A stretch of 64,000 bases of DNA from Clostridia bacterium (lineage in GTDB: Bacteria > Bacillota > Clostridia > Monoglobales > Monoglobaceae), in assembly GCA_017546165.1 (NCBI GenBank), contig JAFYXL010000033.1, positions 17,431-81,430 on the forward strand, read 5' to 3'. Under the pieces are notes generated by a model, which was not told where the DNA came from, made no database searches, and was given only the letters and a program-made list of their open reading frames with translations. Below are positions 54,801-62,585 of the stretch, in pieces. A program made the position numbers and the translations under genes. Numbering within the stretch: the stretch's first letter is position 1; the number at the start of each line of letters is the position of its first letter.

Positions 54801-55134
54801 GACCTGTGTTTTTACCAAAGAATAAAAGCTTGCCTTTGCAAAGCTGCATACTGCGACAGGCAAGGAGGTATTTGCCTGCTTTGTCGATGTATCCGGTTCG
54901 AAGGGGACCGAGCTTTGAAAAAATTATATTGCTGAGCCGTGAAAAGGTAAGTATCTGAATTTTGTTTTGTGCGGAAAGGCCAAGGGCGTCAATGAGTTCC
55001 TGCTCGGCATACATTGAGTACTGTTCGGGCACAAGAATAAAGACCGGTCTGCCAAGTGCGGCATCGGCTTTTGCACGGGCGTATATCTCTTTTGTTTTAG
55101 CCCGGTCTTCTGTTCCTAACAAAAATTCAAGCAT
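51895..55134 (-). CDS. addB: ATP-dependent helicase/nuclease subunit B
   Basis: A 1079-residue AddB, partner of AddA. The N terminus carries L-L-G-T-E-D-R-A-K-T at the place where Bacillus AddB has G-R-S-G-S-G-K-T: Lys and Thr stay, but both key glycines are lost, so the Walker A motif looks degenerate. The C-terminal nuclease domain keeps I-T-D-Y-K-S-S and the iron-sulfur cysteines: N-S-C-A-F-S-F-F plus C-K-Y-C-P-Y-S-N-I-C, matching the C, C-x2-C-x5-C pattern. ATG 55134 follows AAAGGTG. The gene lies 28 kb from addA. Confidence 0.93.
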   Translation of the reverse strand: MLEFLLGTEDRAKTKEIYARAKADAALGRPVFILVPEQYSMYAEQELIDALGLSAQNKIQILTFSRLSNIIFSKLGPLRTGYIDKAGKYLLACRSMQLCKGKLLFFGKNTGQAGFASLIVSLISEFKRYGATPSSLRSASDRVDSPVLSAKLLDLALIYEKFNELVEENYSNAEDNLALALLKIPQADFLCGSLYINYFRSFTPVEYDVLEALLPKMNICVSLCSDTLEDNLLFSSQVATFRRLSEIARKMGVSCKTPEFFNAPDSFSQQPELKHLKHNYFQSRPIAFTEKPKHIHIIRPQNFYSEVSSAARIIKKLCRTKGYSLNDFLILTGSLENYELIIPSIFEEFDINYFFDQKVKLTESPFMRMILAIFEILAFGFSYERVMTILRSGFWNISKDDADMFENYILAADITHKHWNSLNEWVYNPQPRLFDLSEINRIKANVINPVLNLFDMFHGRKTVGKICDNLCTWLNSLSIYRVVEEKIESYRQSYDIEQAEQLSRVWSSFVSVINQISDCLGSTPATYNDFYEFFTSCCSELNIGIVPPTQDKVIISEVQHFRSTGVKVVIVLGVSDKIFPKSHNTEGILSDVERNKLCDAGLLLAPDSFAKQKEEQFLIYSVFSTPEDELYLLSPLSDKEGKSLGSSEVLKRIKRAVFPEITFENEISGLDLIEGRNYTFFELCARLFECGFDPSKLDPIWKSVYSCFEKDSEYSNKISTFHHMYDLSDKPPAISKAMAKKLYGTPLMLSVSKLEKYNSCAFSFFMKYGLFAEERLLGGLKATDTGTILHDVLCRYFKDKSDKNADYSKITRDECFGEITGLVNDFAQNSSNSLFVSSNYYAYMLMRLKSIATTTAWKLVGFYSKSTFRPAGFEVSFGKGGILPPYEIPTKEGKVQLQGFIDRVDSAKINETEYISITDYKSSEKRIDPEMIDAGVTLQPLIYANAVSKGHGGAKPAAMVYLQMNDPILKFDSVPTDAEWEAGMSDGLKAHGLFLDEPDVLLALDPDIDDKKAVHYINCDKKSRLISELFEARLKNAEKCVSEAADKILEGNIIPQPPKIKGFDPCKYCPYSNICREDT

Positions 55135-55153
55135 AATCAAAAGTCACCTTTCG

Positions 55154-55822
55154 TCAGATTAAATCGAGGATTTCCAAAATGTCGTCGCCCACGAAGTCGG
55201 CGCCGCCTTTGGTGAGAGTATCCTTGTTAAAGGAAGTCGAAACTCCAAAGCAACGTGCACCGGCGTCCTTTGCGGAAGTTATGCCGGACAGGGCATCTTC
55301 TACTATCAGGCAATTTTGTGGGTGTGCGCATAAAGTGTTTATTGCGGACATATATATTTCAGGAGATGGTTTTTTGAAAGTTACATCATCACCTGTAATG
55401 ATTGTTTTAAACCAGTCCTTTGGAATGTGTGCGGCGTTTAAAGAAGAAAGGACCTTTGCCTTTGCTGAACTGCTTGCAATTGCAAGTTTCAGACCTTTTT
55501 GTCGCAGGGTTTCAAGGAGGGGGAGAACCGAAGGGTAGGCAACAAGCTCCTTTGCTGCAAGTTCGTCAAAAATTTTGTAAAATCTGTTGATTGCAGATTC
55601 TGCCAATGGTTCTTTTTTGAAAATTTTGCAGGGCCCCAATATAAAGTTCTTTTCTCCTGTGCCGATATATGGAGTAAAGTCGAGATTGTTTGGCTCTATT
55701 CCAATTTCAGCAAGGGCGATTTTAACCGCTTTTTTTGTAATGGGAACAGAATCAATCAACACCCCGTCCATATCGAAAATTATGTATTTTATGGCATTAT
55801 CAGTAAACTTAATATTTTGCAT
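55154..55822 (-). CDS. HAD hydrolase, beta-phosphoglucomutase-like
   Basis: A 222-residue haloacid-dehalogenase enzyme: motif I F-D-M-D-G-V-L-I-D-S near 16-25, motif II I-A-S-S-S near 116, Lys of motif III in F-K-K-P-S-P-E-I-Y, motif IV V-E-D-A-L-S-G-I. The helical cap (residues ~28-95) and D-x-D nucleophile pair fit the beta-phosphoglucomutase/phosphatase branch. Phosphoglucomutase or sugar-phosphate phosphatase activity is an inference. It precedes addB by 20 bases on the same strand and is divergent to the glycogen-related GH13 gene. Confidence 0.87.
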   Translation of the reverse strand: MQNIKFTDNAIKYIIFDMDGVLIDSVPITKKAVKIALAEIGIEPNNLDFTPYIGTGEKNFILGPCKIFKKEPLAESAINRFYKIFDELAAKELVAYPSVLPLLETLRQKGLKLAIASSSAKAKVLSSLNAAHIPKDWFKTIITGDDVTFKKPSPEIYMSAINTLCAHPQNCLIVEDALSGITSAKDAGARCFGVSTSFNKDTLTKGGADFVGDDILEILDLI

Positions 55823-55842
55823 TTACGTTTTATCCTTTTTGT

Positions 55843-55865
55843 GTTATACTTAACTCAAGTATAAC
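55843..55865. promoter_or_regulatory. Candidate operator palindrome
   Basis: Perfect 9-bp arms GTTATACTT and AAGTATAAC with a 5-base spacer, in the gap between the divergent HAD and GH13 genes. It lies just upstream of a TATAAT at 55877-55882 that could serve the GH13 gene and that lacks a good -35 box. The symmetry fits a dimeric regulator; none is encoded nearby. Confidence 0.5.
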
Positions 55866-55948
55866 ATTTTAAGTTCTATAATGCAACAAAAATATAGATT
55901 TTTAGTTTCACTAAAAGTACAAAAGAGGCAATCGGGAGAGGGGTAAAA

Positions 55949-57886
55949 ATGCAGATTTATCATAATTCGCAGAATGAAAAATTCAGAACACCACTGGGTG
56001 CGGCAGAAACAGAGAGCAAAATTAAATTGTCGATATTTGTGAAAACCAACAAAGTGCCTGAACGTGTAATGACAAGACTCTGGAATGGGACGGAAAGTTT
56101 TGTACCAATGTCAATTTCAGAGACGGTAGAGGATGGTTTTTGGTATAGCTGTGAGATTGGAGCCCCTGATGTTCCTGGTCTTCTGTGGTATTATTTTGTA
56201 GTGGAGTCAAATGGAGCGACTGTATATTACTCAAACAACCCCCAGCGTCTTGGCGGTGAAGGGGTTATGGAATACAGCCCCTCTGATATATCCTATCAGA
56301 TAACCGTTTATGACAAGGCTTTCAAAACACCGGACTGGTTTAAGAATGCTATTATGTACCAGATTTTCCCGGACAGGTTTTTTAAAATGGGGGAAAAAGA
56401 GGACTTCCCTGAGCGAAAAAGCGGATACAAAATACACAAGGATTGGTATGAAGATTTTTATTTTGACCAGCATCCTTATGAAAACGGCCCGGCTTGCAAT
56501 GACTTTTATGGTGGAAATCTTAAAGGCATAATGTCAAAACTTGATTATCTTAAGGACTTGGGTATAAGTGTTATTTATCTGAATCCCATATTTGAAAGTT
56601 ATTCAAACCACCGGTATGATACAGGTGACTACAGCAAAATTGACCCGATTTTAGGTGACGAATCGGACTTCAAAGAACTCTGTGATGAAGCTATGAAAAA
56701 GGGAATCAGGATTATATTGGATGGCGTATTCAGCCATACCGGAAGCGATAGCGTTTATTTTAACAAATACGGAAATTACGGCCAGCACACAGGGGCAAGT
56801 CGTGACTACAATTCTCCGTACGGAAAGTGGTATCAGTGGAACCAGGACGGCACATACAACAGCTGGTGGGGTTGTTCAAATCTCCCCAATGTAAATGAAA
56901 TGGAGCCGACATATATCGACTATATTTTAAAGGACAATGATGCTATAATAAAAAAATGGCTTCGCCTTGGCGCATCGGGTTGGCGACTTGATGTTGCCGA
57001 TGAGCTCCCTGATGAATTCATAAAAATTCTTAGAAGAGAAGCAAAGTCTGAAAAAGGTGATACAGTTGTTATAGGTGAAGTATGGGAAGATGCGTCCAAC
57101 AAAGTGAGTTACAGCAAGCAGAGGGAATATTTATACGGCGACGAGCTTGACAGTGTTATGAACTATCCTTTTAAGGACGGAGTTTTAGCTTTTCTGACCG
57201 GCGGGGTTTCTGCTACGGATTTTGCAAAAAAAATGCTTTCTATAATGGAAAACTATCCAAAGGAAGCCTTATATACAACAATGAATTTAATAGGAACTCA
57301 CGATACAGTAAGAATTAAAACCCTTCTTGGGGGACAGCATATAGATGGCGATATGTCATTATATGACAGACAAAACTACCATCTTAATGCGCAGAATGAA
57401 ACAATGGCAATAAATCGCTTAAGACTTGCGGCGTTTATGCAGATGACATTTGTTGGTGTTCCCTGCATATATTACGGCGATGAAATCGGAATGCAAGGCC
57501 TTGCGGACCCGTTTAACCGTAGGCCATACACCTGGCGGTGTGTAGATGTTGGGCTGTTTGATTGGTATAAAAAAATCACAAAATTGAGGAACGAAACAGA
57601 TTGCCTAAGGACAGGTGATTTTGAGGTTCTTTACGCAAAAGATGATGTTCTTATATACAAGCGTGAAATTCGCAACAAAATGGATGTTTTTGGAAACAAA
57701 TCTGAAAACGGCACGGCAATTTGTTGCATTAACCGAGGCTGCGAAAAGCGTGTTGTTGAGTTTGCGTTTCCTGCAAATATTAAAAAAGAATTAACAGGAC
57801 AATTTGGGGGAAAGAAATTGTCTGGTCGGGTTGGAGTTGCAAAAATCGAGCTTGCAGGCTATGAGGCAGAGGTGTTTATGGGATAA
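55949..57886 (+). CDS. GH13 alpha-glycosidase (neopullulanase/cyclomaltodextrinase type)
   Basis: A 645-residue cytoplasmic GH13 enzyme. An N-terminal beta-sandwich (about 20-120) precedes the (beta/alpha)8 barrel, starting I-M-Y-Q-I-F-P-D-R-F near 138. Conserved residues: nucleophile in G-W-R-L-D-V-A-D-E near 347, acid/base in G-E-V-W-E-D near 377, and G-T-H-D-T near 450. It hydrolyses alpha-glucosidic bonds in maltooligosaccharides, starch or glycogen fragments. There is no signal peptide, so it acts in the cytoplasm. GGGAGAGGGG precedes the ATG. Confidence 0.9.
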   Translation: MQIYHNSQNEKFRTPLGAAETESKIKLSIFVKTNKVPERVMTRLWNGTESFVPMSISETVEDGFWYSCEIGAPDVPGLLWYYFVVESNGATVYYSNNPQRLGGEGVMEYSPSDISYQITVYDKAFKTPDWFKNAIMYQIFPDRFFKMGEKEDFPERKSGYKIHKDWYEDFYFDQHPYENGPACNDFYGGNLKGIMSKLDYLKDLGISVIYLNPIFESYSNHRYDTGDYSKIDPILGDESDFKELCDEAMKKGIRIILDGVFSHTGSDSVYFNKYGNYGQHTGASRDYNSPYGKWYQWNQDGTYNSWWGCSNLPNVNEMEPTYIDYILKDNDAIIKKWLRLGASGWRLDVADELPDEFIKILRREAKSEKGDTVVIGEVWEDASNKVSYSKQREYLYGDELDSVMNYPFKDGVLAFLTGGVSATDFAKKMLSIMENYPKEALYTTMNLIGTHDTVRIKTLLGGQHIDGDMSLYDRQNYHLNAQNETMAINRLRLAAFMQMTFVGVPCIYYGDEIGMQGLADPFNRRPYTWRCVDVGLFDWYKKITKLRNETDCLRTGDFEVLYAKDDVLIYKREIRNKMDVFGNKSENGTAICCINRGCEKRVVEFAFPANIKKELTGQFGGKKLSGRVGVAKIELAGYEAEVFMG

Positions 57887-57946
57887 AACCCTTGAAAATT
57901 CGGCTTTTCGGCTAAAAATACGGTAAAAGTTTATGCAATTTGGTCA

Positions 57947-57975
57947 TAGACAAAACTTTCGGGATGTGATACAAT
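57947..57975 (+). promoter_or_regulatory. Sigma-A promoter before glgB
   Basis: TAGACA (57947-57952), 17-base spacer, TACAAT (57970-57975), with a leader of about 90 bases to glgB. The glg genes thus may be transcribed independently of the GH13 gene. Confidence 0.6.
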
Positions 57976-58072
57976 TTAATTGTGAAAAATATACGGAAAA
58001 AAGGTTATTTCCAAAATATTTTTTGGGATATTTCACAAAAGAAATGCTTTGATATGGAAGGGACTGGTTCAA

Positions 58073-59989
58073 ATGGGAAAATTAGGTTTAGACAAAAATA
58101 AAAAGACGGACATATCGAGTGAACTGATGTTTCTGTTTAATGAAGGAAAAAACTTCCAGAGCTATAATATACTTGGGGCACATAAGGTTGACGGCGGTTG
58201 CGATTTTGCAGTGTGGGCGCCAAATGCTGTTTCGGTTTCGGTGGTTTGTGATTTAAATGGCTGGGACAGAAATATAAACAAGATGCAAAAGTATGATGAC
58301 CACGGCATATGGCATTGCTTTGTTCCTGATGTAAATGCAGGTGAAAAGTATAAATACAGTATTGAAACAGCCGGCGGAGAAATAATATTAAAGGCCGACC
58401 CCTTTGCTTTTGAAAGTGAAGTAAGGCCTTCAACCGCATCTGTTGTGGCGGATATGGATTATGAGTGGAAAGATTCAAAGTGGATTAAAAAGCGTGAGGC
58501 AACTCAGCCATATGACCAGCCTATAAATATATATGAACTTCATTTCGGTTCCTGGCGGCAGCACGAGGACGGCAGCCTTTATACTTACAGTGAGATGGCA
58601 AAGGAACTTATCCCTTACGTAAAGGAAATGGGTTATACTCACATTGAGCTTATGCCTATTTGTGAGTATCCCTTTGATGGGTCCTGGGGGTATCAGGTAA
58701 GCGGATATTTTTCAGCCAACAGCAGATACGGAAAGCCAGGTGAACTTAAGGCTTTTATTGATAAGTGCCATACATCCGGCATTGGAGTAATTATGGATTG
58801 GGTCCCCGCACACTTCCCAAAAGATGCCCATGGTCTTGCGAAATTTGACGGAGAGTGCCTTTTTGAGCATCCTGATTCAAGACTGGGTGAGCATAAGGAA
58901 TGGGGTACACTTGTTTTCAATTGGGACAAGTGCGAGGTGCATTCGTTTTTGATATCAAATGCTTTGTTCTGGCTTTTGGAATATCATATGGATGGGCTTC
59001 GTGTGGATGCAGTTTCGAGCATGCTTTATCTTGACTACAACCGTCGGGATGGCGAGTGGGTTGCAAACAAGTATGGAGGCAAGGAAAACCTGGCAGCTAT
59101 TGAGTTTTTGCAAAAGCTTAATATTGAAGTATTCAAAATGTTACCTAATGCCCTGATGATTGCAGAAGAATCAACTGCCTGGGGCGGTGTGACTCTTCCT
59201 GTATATGAGGGTGGACTGGGATTTAACTTTAAGTGGAATATGGGTTGGATGAATGATATTTTAAGATATATGTCTATGGATCCGTATTTCCGTGGTTCAA
59301 ATCACAATATGCTTACATTTTCAATGATGTATGCTTTTTCGGAAAATTATATCCTTCCGCTTTCCCACGATGAGGTGGTACACGGCAAGGCATCACTTAT
59401 AAACAAAATGTACGGAACTTACGAGCAAAAGTTCAAAAGCCTTAAATTGCTTTACTCGTTTATGTATGCACATCCCGGGAAAAAACTGCTTTTTATGGGT
59501 GGAGAGTTTGGTCAGTTTGTTGAATGGCGATTTGCAGAAGGATTGGATTGGTTGCTTCTTGACTATGAAAGCCACAGGAAGCTTAAAACCTTTACAGCGG
59601 ATCTCAACGCGTATTACAGCAAAAACCGCTCAATGTATGAGAATGACGATGATTGGGACGGCTTTGAATGGATAAATGCAGAGGACGGCGAGAACAGCGT
59701 TATATCCTTTATAAGGTACAGCAGAAGCAAGCGTGATAAAACTATTGTTGTTTTAAATTTTGCGGCTACAGAGCACAAAAAATATCAGATAGGGGTTCCT
59801 GCGGCAGGGGAATATGAGGTTGTCCTGGGCAGTGACAATGAAATTTACGGAGGGGATTGCAAAAAGTTTAAAAAACTTAAAGCAAAGAAACAAAAATATG
59901 GAAGATTTAATTATGTAATCGAGCTTGATCTTCCTGAACTTTCGGCGTTTTATATAAAAAAGGCGAAAGCAAAAAGCAAAGCCGATTGA
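58073..59989 (+). CDS. glgB: 1,4-alpha-glucan branching enzyme
   Basis: A 638-residue GH13 branching enzyme that makes alpha-1,6 branches in glycogen. CBM48 domain about 35-125 (A-V-W-A-P-N-A, N-G-W-D-R), then barrel: nucleophile D near 311 in G-L-R-V-D-A-V, acid/base E near 365 in A-E-E-S-T-A-W, third Asp near 433 in S-H-D-E-V-V. A TTG start upstream is in frame, but the ATG at 58073 lies 9 bases after GGAAGGGA. Confidence 0.94.
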   Translation: MGKLGLDKNKKTDISSELMFLFNEGKNFQSYNILGAHKVDGGCDFAVWAPNAVSVSVVCDLNGWDRNINKMQKYDDHGIWHCFVPDVNAGEKYKYSIETAGGEIILKADPFAFESEVRPSTASVVADMDYEWKDSKWIKKREATQPYDQPINIYELHFGSWRQHEDGSLYTYSEMAKELIPYVKEMGYTHIELMPICEYPFDGSWGYQVSGYFSANSRYGKPGELKAFIDKCHTSGIGVIMDWVPAHFPKDAHGLAKFDGECLFEHPDSRLGEHKEWGTLVFNWDKCEVHSFLISNALFWLLEYHMDGLRVDAVSSMLYLDYNRRDGEWVANKYGGKENLAAIEFLQKLNIEVFKMLPNALMIAEESTAWGGVTLPVYEGGLGFNFKWNMGWMNDILRYMSMDPYFRGSNHNMLTFSMMYAFSENYILPLSHDEVVHGKASLINKMYGTYEQKFKSLKLLYSFMYAHPGKKLLFMGGEFGQFVEWRFAEGLDWLLLDYESHRKLKTFTADLNAYYSKNRSMYENDDDWDGFEWINAEDGENSVISFIRYSRSKRDKTIVVLNFAATEHKKYQIGVPAAGEYEVVLGSDNEIYGGDCKKFKKLKAKKQKYGRFNYVIELDLPELSAFYIKKAKAKSKAD

Positions 59990-60035
59990 GAACATCATAA
60001 TTGATGGTTAATTTCAGAACGGAGGTTTTTAGGGT

Positions 60036-61313
60036 ATGAAATCAAAAGAATGTGTTGCGATGATACTTGCAGGAGGCCAGGGAAGCAGACTTGGAATACT
60101 CACCAAGGATGTTGCAAAACCTGCGGTACCTTTTGGCGGAAAGTATCGCATTATAGATTTCCCTCTCAGCAACTGCACTCATTCAGGCATAACAACAGTG
60201 GGGGTGTTGACACAGTATCAGCCCCTTGAGTTAAATACCTATATAGGAAACGGTCAGCCGTGGGATTTGGACAGAAATGACGGCGGTGTTTATGTTCTTC
60301 CGCCTTACGTATCAGCAGAAAAGGGTGAATGGTATAAAGGTACCGCCAATGCCATTTACCAGAACATCGGTTTTATCAGCAAGTTTGATCCTGAGTATGT
60401 TGTAATTCTGTCAGGGGACCACATCTACAAAATGGATTACTCTCTTATGATCAAAGCACATAAAGAAGCAAATGCGGCTGCTACTATTGCTGTAATAGAA
60501 GTGCCCTGGGATGAGGCTTCAAGATTTGGTATTATGAATACTGATGCGGATTTAAACATCGTTGAGTTTGAGGAAAAACCGGCAAATCCAAAGAGCAACC
60601 TTGCATCAATGGGTGTATATGTATTTACCTGGTCCATACTCAAGAAGTATCTTATCGCAGATGAGAATGACCCACAATCCGATAACGATTTTGGTAAAAA
60701 TATTATCCCCAAAATGCTTGGCGACGGCAACAGACTTCTTGCCTACAAGTTTGATGGGTACTGGAAGGACGTTGGTACCATTCAGAGTCTTTGGGAGGCA
60801 AATATGAACTTGCTCTCTGAAAATCCGGGATACTTGCTGGATGATGATGACTGGAAAATTTTCAGCCGCACTCCGGCTATGCCGCCCCATTACTTAGCAC
60901 CTACATCAAGAGTTAAAAATTGTTATATTACAGCCGGATGTGAAATTGAAGGAGATGTGGAGAACTCTGTTATTTTTGAAGGTGTAAAGATTGAAGAAGG
61001 TGCGGTTATTAGAGATTCAGTGCTCTTCCCTTGCTGCGTTGTGAAAAAAGGTGCTACAGTGAACAAGGCGATGATTGGCACAAATGCTTACATCGGTCAA
61101 AAGGCGGTTATCGGCTCAGACGATGAAGATGCAATAGCAGATTTTTACAACAGCAAGATTTGTTCGGATGATATAACACTCATTGGCCCTGATGTAGTGG
61201 TTGAGGAAGGCGTGAAACTTGGCAAGTGTGCGATGGTTACACGTAATGTTAAAAACAAGGTCGAAGAAAAGTCTGCAGTGGACGAAACTTCAGCAGACAT
61301 AATAACAGCGTAG
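60036..61313 (+). CDS. glgC: Glucose-1-phosphate adenylyltransferase
   Basis: A 425-residue enzyme making ADP-glucose. N-terminal motif [10 protein letters not shown] near 10-19, [10 protein letters not shown] near 28-37, the sugar-binding G-D-H-I-Y-K-M-D near 128 and the F-E-E-K-P segment; C-terminal left-handed beta-helix from about 290. CGGAGG precedes the ATG. Acts with GlgD encoded next. Confidence 0.95.
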   Translation: MKSKECVAMILAGGQGSRLGILTKDVAKPAVPFGGKYRIIDFPLSNCTHSGITTVGVLTQYQPLELNTYIGNGQPWDLDRNDGGVYVLPPYVSAEKGEWYKGTANAIYQNIGFISKFDPEYVVILSGDHIYKMDYSLMIKAHKEANAAATIAVIEVPWDEASRFGIMNTDADLNIVEFEEKPANPKSNLASMGVYVFTWSILKKYLIADENDPQSDNDFGKNIIPKMLGDGNRLLAYKFDGYWKDVGTIQSLWEANMNLLSENPGYLLDDDDWKIFSRTPAMPPHYLAPTSRVKNCYITAGCEIEGDVENSVIFEGVKIEEGAVIRDSVLFPCCVVKKGATVNKAMIGTNAYIGQKAVIGSDDEDAIADFYNSKICSDDITLIGPDVVVEEGVKLGKCAMVTRNVKNKVEEKSAVDETSADIITA

Positions 61314-61335
61314 CTTTCGGAGGAGGGAAAACATT

Positions 61336-62469
61336 ATGGAAAATAATAATACATTAGGATTGATTTTCTCCGGGAACCCGGAAGTTAACCTGGGGGAACT
61401 TATGAAAGTGCGTTCCCTTGCGGCAGTTCCTGTTGGCGGCAGATACCGCATAGTGGATTTTATGCTTTCGAATATGGTGAATTCAGGGATAGTAAATGTG
61501 GGTATCACTACAGGAACCAAGCATCGTTCTCTCAGTGACCATGTGGGAAGCGGTAAAGCTTGGGATATGGCACGAAAGACAAATGGCCTGTTCCTCATCC
61601 CACCCCCTGAGACCCTTGATAACAATACAAGAACTCTTGAAAGTATTGATTTTGTTAATTCTGCAATGAGCTTTCTTACCCGAAGCCGTCAGGATTATGT
61701 GATTCTTAGCGACTGTAACACCATATGCAGTATCAATTTTGAAGATGTAATTGACAAACACTTTAAAAATGACGCAGACATTACTGTTGTATATACAGAA
61801 GTTGGAGAGCTGACACCAAAGGAGCTTGGACATCATATTATGCTTGATGCTAATGCGGATGGCAGCATTTCCGACATTCAGGTTTATCCTCAAAGACAGA
61901 AAACAAATCTGGCTTATATGAATATGATGTTTATCAAAAAAGATTTACTTATTGAGCTTGTAGGCGATTGCCTTGCCCACGATAAACATTCAATCGCAAA
62001 GGATATTTTGCTTGCTAATTTGCATAAACTCAGGATTTTTGGATATAAGTTTGATGGATACAAAAAGACCATTGACAGCATTAAATCCTTTTTTGGGTTC
62101 AATCTTGACCTGCTTGACCCCAATATCCGCCACGAACTTTTTGGAACGAACGATGCACGTTCAATCCATACAAAGGTTAAGGACAGTGTCCCCACAAAGT
62201 ACGGCCGTGAGGCAGAGGTTAAGAATTCGGTTATTGCTGACGGTTGCACAATCGAAGGCAGGGTTGAAAATTGCATTATATTCCGTGGTGTCAAGATAGG
62301 GAAGAACTCAGTGGTAAAGGATGCTATTATAATGCAGAACTCACGGATAATGGATGATTGCCGTGTTGAAAATGCAATTTTCGATAAAGAAGTAATCTTA
62401 TGTAATGGCAAAAAACTTATCGGTCAGGGAACATACCCGCTTGTAATCGGAAAACGGACTATTGTATAA
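61336..62469 (+). CDS. glgD: GlgD, regulatory paralogue of GlgC
   Basis: A 377-residue GlgC-like protein lacking the full N-terminal G-G-x-G-x-R motif: here the region reads G-L-I-F-S-G-N-P-E-V, so pyrophosphorylase activity is doubtful and a regulatory role in a GlgC/GlgD heterotetramer is expected, as in Firmicutes. The beta-helix C terminus is kept. GGAGGAGG precedes the ATG. Confidence 0.92.
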   Translation: MENNNTLGLIFSGNPEVNLGELMKVRSLAAVPVGGRYRIVDFMLSNMVNSGIVNVGITTGTKHRSLSDHVGSGKAWDMARKTNGLFLIPPPETLDNNTRTLESIDFVNSAMSFLTRSRQDYVILSDCNTICSINFEDVIDKHFKNDADITVVYTEVGELTPKELGHHIMLDANADGSISDIQVYPQRQKTNLAYMNMMFIKKDLLIELVGDCLAHDKHSIAKDILLANLHKLRIFGYKFDGYKKTIDSIKSFFGFNLDLLDPNIRHELFGTNDARSIHTKVKDSVPTKYGREAEVKNSVIADGCTIEGRVENCIIFRGVKIGKNSVVKDAIIMQNSRIMDDCRVENAIFDKEVILCNGKKLIGQGTYPLVIGKRTIV

Positions 62470-62514
62470 TTTAGCAGAATTGTTTTGTAAAATTGATTAG
62501 ATAGACGTACCGCT

Positions 62515-62546
62515 GTAGTGAAACGGCAAAATTGCTGTTTCACTAC
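62515..62546. repeat. Intercistronic hairpin between glgD and glgA
   Basis: A 15-bp stem with one G-T pair (62515-62529 with 62532-62546; outer arms GTAGTGAAAC and GTTTCACTAC). T-tract weak, so it may be an RNA stability element or attenuator rather than a terminator. Confidence 0.6.
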
Positions 62547-62585
62547 TCCTGTTATATTACAACATCAGAAAGGAGTGCAAATGTT

